This document shows, in pieces, positions 1 to 5,439 of a DNA stretch of 5,439 bases (the first letter of the stretch is position 1; each line of letters starts with the position of its first letter). The translations under genes were made by a program, and so were the position numbers. This DNA is from Balneolaceae bacterium (GTDB lineage: Bacteria > Bacteroidota > Rhodothermia > Balneolales > Balneolaceae), in contig SKGY01000082.1 in the NCBI GenBank assembly GCA_007117235.1, positions 1 through 5,439 on the forward strand, written 5' to 3'. The notes under the pieces are model-generated. The model saw only the letters and a list, made by a program, of their open reading frames with translations, was not told the origin of the DNA and made no database searches.

Positions 1-1295
1 TAGCCTGATTGTACCATAACATGAAGGAATGGATTTTCACCCATTGCCCGGCGCAGATCATCAGCAGTGGTATCATTGCTGTTGTCCCACGGACGAACAG
101 GGCCAAAAATGTTATATTTCAGATCTGTCTGAAATCCTAAATGTTCGCGGAGATAGTGATTAATAGCGGGTGTAAAGGAGTGGTTCCATGATGTTAAAGC
201 AGGGTCGTGATCGTAGCTTGTTCCGGCATCACTTCGATCTATGCCTCTGTACCTTGAATCAAGCCGACCAACGGTGAGCCCCTGATCACGTAAAAGATCT
301 TTCCAAAAAAATGAGGTTGGAATGGTGAGGTTATGATCTAAAATATGCTGCTTATCAATTCCAGAATAGTGGGACACTTTTTCTGCAATATCATTTCGTT
401 CTTCTTCTGACAGTGATCCACCACGGGCAATTGCAGGCAGATATTCTTCGATGGTGAAGTTTTCAACTTCGGGTAGAATATCATAGAGATCTTTACTCTG
501 CATTTCAGTTGATAGTGCGTCATGATACCAAGCTGTGGCAGCGTAATATGGTAGTTTCAGAATTTCTGAGCGGGGTGTCATTGCAGGTGGCTCAAGTCCC
601 ATTCCGGTTGGGGAAACCAGAATTACGCCGTTCACAAACATCCAGTGAGCACTTTGCAAACGACGTGCTAAACCCGCAACACGTGTTGTTCCGTAGCTTT
701 CACCTTTCAGATATTTTGGCGAAGTCCATCGGTCATTGCGTGAAACAAAGTTGTCAATCCATTCGGCCAGATAGCTTATGTCAGCGTTCACGCCAAAGAA
801 ATCGCTGCGCTGTGCATCATCACTCACAATCCTTGAAAAACCTGTGTTGACGGGATCAACGTAAACTATATCGGCAACGTCAAGAATGGAGTGGTTGTTT
901 TCAATCACTCCATATGGCTGAACCGGATATCCTTCATCGTCAATATTCAGAAAGCGCGGGCCGGTATAACCAATATGCATCCAAACAGAAGCAGAGCCGG
1001 GGCCACCGTTAAATGAAAAAACAAGAGGCCGATTAGAAACGTCACTTACATCTGATCTTCTGTAATAGACATAAAACAGAGATGCGATTGGTTCACCATC
1101 TTCACCCCAAACAGGCTGAGTTCCGGCAGTAGCTTCATAAGGGATTCTTTGTCCGTCAATCGTTACATGATCCTGAGTTATTACTTTGGTGTCAATTGGT
1201 AACTGACGGCTTTGTGCTACAGGCTCATCAATGATAAGCGAACTGAGTGCAAATACTACAAGCAGAGCTGTAATTGATTTTAAGGTAGTTTTCAT
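1..1295 (-). CDS. Exported S10 family serine carboxypeptidase, 3' end cut off by the window
   Basis: This gene begins with ATG at 1295 and stays open for 431 codons to the window edge, so its C-terminus is missing. S10 enzymes remove residues from peptide C-termini with an alpha/beta-hydrolase Ser-Asp-His triad. Residues 1-27 look like a Sec signal peptide: lysines at 2 and 6, a hydrophobic stretch at about 8-22, and probable cleavage after Pro-Val-Ala27. The S10 oxyanion-region motif NGGPGSAS lies at residues 96-103 and is followed by WMHIGYTGP. A YVDPVNTGFSR motif follows, then the nucleophile motif GESYG with Ser200. The visible sequence stops at HVMVQSG. In bacterial relatives the catalytic Asp usually follows within a few residues (GYYD-like) and the His later, so both should lie just outside; about 60-80 residues are probably missing. 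No Shine-Dalgarno is visible; the leader is A/T-rich. The gene follows the S9 peptidase gene by 61 bases and is probably in its operon. The family call is strong, but the substrate is unknown. Confidence 0.93.
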   Translation of the reverse strand, partial: MKTTLKSITALLVVFALSSLIIDEPVAQSRQLPIDTKVITQDHVTIDGQRIPYEATAGTQPVWGEDGEPIASLFYVYYRRSDVSDVSNRPLVFSFNGGPGSASVWMHIGYTGPRFLNIDDEGYPVQPYGVIENNHSILDVADIVYVDPVNTGFSRIVSDDAQRSDFFGVNADISYLAEWIDNFVSRNDRWTSPKYLKGESYGTTRVAGLARRLQSAHWMFVNGVILVSPTGMGLEPPAMTPRSEILKLPYYAATAWYHDALSTEMQSKDLYDILPEVENFTIEEYLPAIARGGSLSEEERNDIAEKVSHYSGIDKQHILDHNLTIPTSFFWKDLLRDQGLTVGRLDSRYRGIDRSDAGTSYDHDPALTSWNHSFTPAINHYLREHLGFQTDLKYNIFGPVRPWDNSNDTTADDLRRAMGENPFLHVMVQSG

Positions 1296-1356
1296 GATGT
1301 TTAAATATTTATTGAAGATGAATGATCTTTATTTATGGGTTTAGAAGCTGGATTTA
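1296..1356 (-). other. Short intergenic spacer between the S9 and S10 peptidase genes
   Basis: These 61 A/T-rich bases separate the S9 stop codon from the S10 start codon. I see no GC-rich hairpin followed by a T-run on the minus strand, and no convincing promoter, which supports read-through transcription of the two peptidase genes. There is also no clear Shine-Dalgarno before the S10 ATG; the bases just upstream read TTTAAACATC. Confidence 0.6.
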
Positions 1357-3441
1357 TTAATCCTGATTGAGCCAATACTCAAACCAGCTTCTCTTTCGCT
1401 CCAGTCTGTCAACGAGTAACCATGGCTCACCTGTTCTGCTTAGCCCGTGAGATGATCGCGGATAACGAACAAACTCCACAGGAACCTGCATCTTTTTAAG
1501 AGCCATATACCACTGTTCGCCATCGGTAATTGGTGTTCTCCAGTCCTCTTCACTATGGATGATTAACGTTGGAGCGGTAACATTTTGAACATATTTCATT
1601 GGTGATAACTCCCAGTAGAGTTCTTGTCTCTCCCATGGATACCCGCCAAATTCGTACTCAGTTAAACCCTGAGCATCTGATGAACCATACCAGCTAAACC
1701 AATTTGATATAGACCGGCTTGTAACCGCTGCTTTGAAACGATCAGGGAAACGTGCAGTGAGCCAGTTTGTCATAAAACCGCCATAACTTCCGCCACCAAC
1801 ACCGATTCTGTTTTCATCGATATCGGGATATTTCTCCAGAACGGCATCAATTCCCTTCATAAAGTCCTCTTCATCCAGAATACCCCACTGTTCAAGCGTG
1901 GAGTAAGTGAAATCATGACCGTATGAAGATGAGCCTCTGGGGTTGGGATAAAAAACAAACATACCTGATGCAGAGAGCGTATGGAAAGCCTGGAACCAGG
2001 TGTTGCCGTAATAAGAGTGAGGTCCACCGTGTATCTTGAGAACCATGGGATAAGATTGTCCTTCTACATAGTCAACCGGCTTGATTACCCAGCCCTGGAT
2101 TTCTGTGCCATCGTCAACCGTCCATAAGACCTCTTCAGCCGGATTAATGGTTCGTTCAGACATCCATTCTCTGTTGAAGTTTGTGAGTTGAACTTCGCGA
2201 CTTCCATCAGCCCGTGAAACAAACACTTCGGCAGGAGTAACGGCATCAGTGGCAGTGTAGACCATAAATCGTCCGTTATCTGTTGTTGAAAAAGAGCTCA
2301 ATCGCCGTTCGCCCTGTGTAACCTGGCGTACATCACCACCGGATCTGTTCACTTCAAACAGATGTGAATTACCTCGGATTTGAGCAGATAGCCTGATATG
2401 ATTGCTGTTAGGTGTCCAGTGCAGCCCGCCCGGAGAAAGATCCCAGTCTGCGGTTAAATTTGTTGGAGAGCCCGTGGCATCACCACTATTGTTTAGTGAA
2501 ATGAGATGAACATCAGTTATGGCTCCTCGTTCAGGTGAATGAGTGTAGGCCATAAATCTGCCATTTGGCGAGATAGTTGGTGACCGTTGTGTGCCGTCCA
2601 TATCCAAAAATTTCTTCCACTCTTTTGTGGTAACATCAACAACATAAATATTTCGGGTGAAGTCCCGGTTATACTCATCATCTTCAAGTGGATCCCCGGA
2701 AAAATAGATTCGATTGCCATCTTGCGACCATGTAATATCACCCACATTGAATGGCAGATCAGTAATCATTTCAGCTTCGCCACCATTAGATGAAATAATG
2801 TGAAGCTGTCTTTTTTGGTTGATTGATGGATGCGGAAGCATGCTTGATCTGCCATCACTGTAATATCTCATCTGAGTGATTACACGTCCGTCAAATCGGG
2901 TGGAGTCAAGAGTATTTGAGATGGCATCCGGTGCAATCCATCCGGCGCGGCGAGGAAGTTCTTCATCGGTATGAGGTTCTCTTACGAATGCAATTCTTGA
3001 ACCATCAGGTGACCACTCAGGACTTCTGTCCAGGCCTTCAATTGTGAACGCTTCTCCACCGGGAGCTGTGACTCTTATAAAGCGTACAGAGTTCGAATCA
3101 TCACCCCTGCGAGACTGTATGCCCAAAAGTGTACCATCGGGTGACCATTGCGGGTTTGATGACTGTACCGTCGGATCAGTGAATCGATAGGCTTCACCAT
3201 CCGGCTGGCCATTTCTTAATTTTTGAATCCAGACTTCACTGTGGCGTGAGTTGTCTTCTTCAACAACTGTTGTTCTTGTGAAAGCGACATATTCACCTGT
3301 GGGTGAAATTTCAGTCTGACTTACAAAGACAGTGCTGTAATAATCAGCAGGCAGTACCCCTTGTTGTGCGAAGCTTATAAGTGATACACAGGAAAAAAGG
3401 AGAAGTGTAAATATTGAGCGAATTATCATGGATTTCCTCAT
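1357..3441 (-). CDS. Exported S9 (prolyl oligopeptidase family, S9C-like) serine peptidase
   Basis: This 694-residue serine peptidase probably cleaves short peptides in the periplasm or at the cell surface. Residues 1-25 form a signal peptide ending Ser-Phe-Ala25, followed by Gln-Gln. Cys18 sits in LLFSC, a poor lipobox because Phe is at -2, so I favour a soluble exported protein. Seven PD40/TolB-like repeats (type WSPDGxxIAF) start near residues 46, 96, 140, 235, 287, 338 and 384, consistent with a seven-bladed propeller. The C-terminal alpha/beta-hydrolase domain has HGGPH at 471-475, NPRGSSSYG at 500-508, the nucleophile motif GGSYGGF with Ser552, the likely acid Asp633 in SEEDWRTP, and His665 in SSHG. 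The triad is therefore complete and in family order, and the length is typical of S9C/acylaminoacyl-peptidase-like enzymes. An in-frame TAA at 3451-3453 rules out an earlier start; a second ATG at codon 5 is also possible. Exact specificity (dipeptidyl, acylaminoacyl or oligopeptidase) cannot be read from sequence. Confidence 0.95.
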   Translation of the reverse strand: MRKSMIIRSIFTLLLFSCVSLISFAQQGVLPADYYSTVFVSQTEISPTGEYVAFTRTTVVEEDNSRHSEVWIQKLRNGQPDGEAYRFTDPTVQSSNPQWSPDGTLLGIQSRRGDDSNSVRFIRVTAPGGEAFTIEGLDRSPEWSPDGSRIAFVREPHTDEELPRRAGWIAPDAISNTLDSTRFDGRVITQMRYYSDGRSSMLPHPSINQKRQLHIISSNGGEAEMITDLPFNVGDITWSQDGNRIYFSGDPLEDDEYNRDFTRNIYVVDVTTKEWKKFLDMDGTQRSPTISPNGRFMAYTHSPERGAITDVHLISLNNSGDATGSPTNLTADWDLSPGGLHWTPNSNHIRLSAQIRGNSHLFEVNRSGGDVRQVTQGERRLSSFSTTDNGRFMVYTATDAVTPAEVFVSRADGSREVQLTNFNREWMSERTINPAEEVLWTVDDGTEIQGWVIKPVDYVEGQSYPMVLKIHGGPHSYYGNTWFQAFHTLSASGMFVFYPNPRGSSSYGHDFTYSTLEQWGILDEEDFMKGIDAVLEKYPDIDENRIGVGGGSYGGFMTNWLTARFPDRFKAAVTSRSISNWFSWYGSSDAQGLTEYEFGGYPWERQELYWELSPMKYVQNVTAPTLIIHSEEDWRTPITDGEQWYMALKKMQVPVEFVRYPRSSHGLSRTGEPWLLVDRLERKRSWFEYWLNQD

Positions 3442-3569
3442 AGCATTCCATTAGTTAATTGTTTTAAAAATCAACGTAATGTAACTGATGAGGGCGATCT
3501 TTTAAAATACCCGCAAAGAAAGAAAAGCTGTTTTACAATATTTATCCGGTAGTGGATAAAGTAGACTTG
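3442..3569 (-). other. Intergenic region upstream of the S9 peptidase gene
   Basis: These 128 bases lie between the symporter stop codon and the S9 start and contain no gene. Next to the symporter end is a small inverted repeat (3541-3560). The rest is A/T-rich with pyrimidine runs on the minus strand. I looked for the Bacteroidota TTTG / TAnnTTTG promoter pair and for a sigma-70 pair and found neither at acceptable spacing, so a promoter for the peptidase genes is likely here but not located. Confidence 0.5.
3541..3560 (-). terminator. Weak hairpin after the symporter gene, possible terminator
   Basis: A perfect 7-base inverted repeat, TTTATCC and GGATAAA, with a 6-base loop lies about 10 bases after the symporter stop codon. 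Its position suits a transcription end. However, the stem has only two G-C pairs, and on the minus strand it is followed by TATTGT rather than a T-run. It may be a weak terminator, an RNA 3'-end stabiliser or chance. Confidence 0.25.
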
Positions 3570-5306
3570 CTATCTTCCAACTTGTAAGTCACTGTGAGTT
3601 TTCAACTTTTTGCCCGCAAGTGATTCTTCGACGTTAAAAATATGATCGCCGATTTTTTCTAACCGGGTGATAAAATCAAGATAAAATACACCTGCTTTAG
3701 TAGAGTAGTCACCTTTTTCAAGTCGTTTGTAATGAGCTTCTTTAAGATCATCACGCATTTTATTGATCTTGTTCTCAATCTTAATGGAGTTATCTAATTT
3801 AACATCTCCATTCGAAGCATCCATATTGAACCGCATCTCTTTAATTGCGCTTCTAATCAGATCCAAATAGATACTTATCTCTTTCGAGGCCTCTTTAGGC
3901 AGTTTGATATTTTCTTTGGTCATCTGTTGAAATGTCTTTGACATCTGGAAATATAGGTCGCCTACTCTTTCGAGATCATTGATGATGCTATGCATGGCCC
4001 GAATTCTTCTAGTGGCAGAGTCAGATAAATTGGCGCTAGAGATTTTGGTGAGGTACTCGGCAACTTCTAGCTCTATGTTATCAGTAATCTGTTCGCGGCT
4101 TGCGATCTTTTTAAGAAAACGTTCTTGTTTCTTCTGTTTTTTAAATAGCAGCGCAGAGAAACTGAAGTGCATTTTTTCGATCAACTTTCCAAACAGCTCG
4201 ATCTCTTTGTGTGCCTGAGCAATTGAGAGCTCAGAAGAGGACATCAGTCCCGCAGAGATATACTGCAGCCTGAATGCTTTATCGGATTTATCAGTGTCTT
4301 TTTGCAATCTCTCCACAAGACGAATAATAGCCGGTACAAAAGCGAAAAGTAAAAGAACATTCAACACGTTAAACGTGGTGTGGAACAGGGAAAGTCCAAG
4401 AGTAGCAGCAGCCCGTGCTTCCTGAGTGTCACCAAAGATAGATCCGGATTCAGGTAAGAAGTATTGCATTACTGAATCAATCCCATTCAAAAATGGATTT
4501 ATCAGGAGTATCATCCAGAACACACCGATCACATTGAAAATGAAATGAAAGCGCGCTGCACGTTTGGCATGAACATTACCAATTATAGCAGCAATGTTTG
4601 CGGTAACGGTTGTACCTATATTTTCACCTAAAATCATCGCAGCAGCAATCGGAAAACCAATCCAGCCTTCAAATAACATAACCAGTGTAATTGCTGTAGC
4701 GGCAGATGATGATTGAGTAAGTAGCGTCAGTACTGTTCCTACCAATACAAAGAGCAGAATAGAGGCGAAACCAAACTCTGTGAAACCGTCTAAAAACGCG
4801 AACATTTCAGGGTTATCCTGAATATTGGGTACTGCATTTTTAATGAATTCAAGACCTATAAAAAGAATACCGAAACCTATCATGGCTTCGGCAAGATTTT
4901 GAAGCTTCTCCCGTCCAAAAAACATGAATGGGAAAAAGATACCAATCAGGCTAATCGCAATCGGAGTGATCTGCATTTTAAATCCAAAAACAGCCACCAT
5001 CCATGCTGTTACAGTGGTACCGATATTGGCTCCCATTATCACACCTGTTGACTCTATAAATGTGAGCAGACCCGCATTAACAAAGCTCACCACCATTACA
5101 GTTGTAGTGGTGGATGACTGTGTTATGGTGGTTGCGCCAAAACCGGTAAAGATGCCCTTCACCCGGCTGGTAGTCATTCCTTTTAGTATAGATCTAAGGC
5201 GATGCCCGGCAACTTTTTGCAGCCCATCGCTGAATATTTTCATTCCATAAATAAAAATTCCAAGCGCCCCGATAAGCTGAAGGAAATCAAAAAACGTATA
5301 TGTCAT
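3570..5306 (-). CDS. Na+/phosphate (NptA/YjbB-type) transporter with C-terminal PhoU-like domain
   Basis: This 578-residue inner-membrane protein belongs to the Na/Pi cotransporter family, which couples inorganic phosphate movement to sodium. Residues about 5-330 are a hydrophobic transporter region made of two related halves. Each has a QSS signature (TQSST at 62-66, TQSSS at 197-201) and a G-x-NIGTT motif (92-98 and 227-233), the expected substrate and ion-binding elements. Residues about 345-560 are charged and helical, resembling a PhoU-like domain with two E-x-x-x-D motifs, ERVGD at 446-450 and EKIGD at 550-554, a metal-binding pattern in PhoU. Total length and domain order match bacterial Na/Pi-PhoU fusions. 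The start is well fixed: an in-frame TGA at 5316-5318 lies four codons upstream and no earlier ATG is possible. No Shine-Dalgarno is seen. Relatives include importers (Vibrio NptA) and a proposed exporter (E. coli YjbB), so direction of transport is undecided. No pho-regulon genes lie in the window. Confidence 0.94.
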   Translation of the reverse strand: MTYTFFDFLQLIGALGIFIYGMKIFSDGLQKVAGHRLRSILKGMTTSRVKGIFTGFGATTITQSSTTTTVMVVSFVNAGLLTFIESTGVIMGANIGTTVTAWMVAVFGFKMQITPIAISLIGIFFPFMFFGREKLQNLAEAMIGFGILFIGLEFIKNAVPNIQDNPEMFAFLDGFTEFGFASILLFVLVGTVLTLLTQSSSAATAITLVMLFEGWIGFPIAAAMILGENIGTTVTANIAAIIGNVHAKRAARFHFIFNVIGVFWMILLINPFLNGIDSVMQYFLPESGSIFGDTQEARAAATLGLSLFHTTFNVLNVLLLFAFVPAIIRLVERLQKDTDKSDKAFRLQYISAGLMSSSELSIAQAHKEIELFGKLIEKMHFSFSALLFKKQKKQERFLKKIASREQITDNIELEVAEYLTKISSANLSDSATRRIRAMHSIINDLERVGDLYFQMSKTFQQMTKENIKLPKEASKEISIYLDLIRSAIKEMRFNMDASNGDVKLDNSIKIENKINKMRDDLKEAHYKRLEKGDYSTKAGVFYLDFITRLEKIGDHIFNVEESLAGKKLKTHSDLQVGR

Positions 5307-5439
5307 TGAGTTTAATCAGTTGGAAAAATCTTGACAATCAATACAGGGAGTGAATATCTGCAATAAGAGAGGATGAGTGCAAATTAAATAAATGTTACCA
5401 AATGGAAATTATCCAACCGGGTTGATCTCAACGCTTTAA
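5307..5439 (-). other. Leader region of the Na/Pi transporter gene; no gene seen
   Basis: These 133 bases lie upstream of the transporter start and reach the right window edge. All frames contain early stops, and I see no end of a neighbouring gene. The region is A/T-rich and should hold the transporter promoter, but no Bacteroidota or sigma-70 promoter pair is convincing on the minus strand. A short inverted repeat, GTTGA-TC-TCAAC at 5421-5432, could be an operator half-site pair but may be chance. No obvious Pho-box-like direct repeat was seen. Confidence 0.45.

Noticed and set aside
338..523. A 61-codon minus-strand open frame.
   Set aside because: It overlaps the S10 gene on the same strand in a different frame, and the S10 frame has clear family motifs on both sides.
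509..850. A 113-codon open frame on the plus strand.
   Set aside because: It lies wholly antisense to the S10 gene, in a region including the GESYG nucleophile motif, and its translation resembles no domain I know.
2517..2793. A 76-codon minus-strand frame and a 68-codon plus-strand frame inside the S9 gene.
   Set aside because: Both are shadows of the propeller-coding region and show no recognisable domain.
3388..3390. Cys18 of the S9 protein as a lipoprotein attachment site.
   Set aside because: The preceding residues Leu-Phe-Ser are a poor lipobox, and a better ordinary signal-peptidase site (Ser-Phe-Ala before Gln-Gln) follows.
3979..4218. A 79-codon plus-strand open frame.
   Set aside because: It is antisense to the PhoU-like part of the transporter, with no start signal or domain to support it.
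4924..5250. A 108-codon open frame on the plus strand with many hydrophobic residues.
   Set aside because: It is antisense to the first transporter half; its composition is explained by the complement of codons for membrane segments and the Ser/Thr-rich motif region.
5331..5360. A perfect TTGACA on the plus strand with TATCTG 18 bases further on, a possible promoter pointing out of the right edge.
   Set aside because: The -10 match is poor, TTGACA promoters are not typical in the suggested group, and no gene it could serve is visible.
5421..5432. A 12-base inverted repeat, GTTGA-TC-TCAAC, as a possible operator.
   Set aside because: Repeats this short are common by chance, and it is not placed against any identifiable promoter.
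5392..5439. A 15-residue plus-strand mini-frame ending with TAA at the last base.
   Set aside because: It is very short, lacks a ribosome binding site and has no recognisable features; such frames arise by chance in AT-rich leaders.

Overview
The window shows three genes, all read from the minus strand, which fill almost all of it. From right to left in transcription order they are: a sodium/phosphate-type symporter fused to a PhoU-like domain (5306 to 3570), an exported S9 prolyl-oligopeptidase-family serine peptidase (3441 to 1357), and an exported S10 serine carboxypeptidase (from 1295, running off the left edge). I see no RNA gene, CRISPR array, insertion sequence or prophage part.

The organism looks like a member of the Bacteroidota / Balneolota / Rhodothermota group. 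None of the three annotated starts has a good Shine-Dalgarno sequence; the leaders are A/T-rich instead. The S9 protein has a signal peptide ending in the Ala-Gln-Gln form common in that group. Exported S9 and S10 peptidases with this domain layout are also common there. Base composition is moderate and slightly AT-rich. This placement is inference, because no phylogenetic marker is present.

Layout: 5307-5439 is the leader of the symporter gene, with no gene that I can support. 3442-3569 separates the symporter from the S9 gene and contains a small, weak hairpin just after the symporter stop codon. 1296-1356 (61 bases) separates S9 from S10 and shows no terminator, so these two peptidase genes are probably cotranscribed. 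The shorter open frames on either strand inside the three genes are antisense or out-of-frame shadows.

Working together: the S9 and S10 enzymes both carry N-terminal signal peptides. They probably act in the periplasm or at the cell surface, trimming peptides from opposite directions, S9C enzymes usually from the N-terminal side and S10 enzymes from the C-terminus. The symporter moves inorganic phosphate across the inner membrane and has no obvious functional link to the peptidases. The window looks like ordinary housekeeping and nutrient-acquisition DNA; I do not find evidence of a new system in it.
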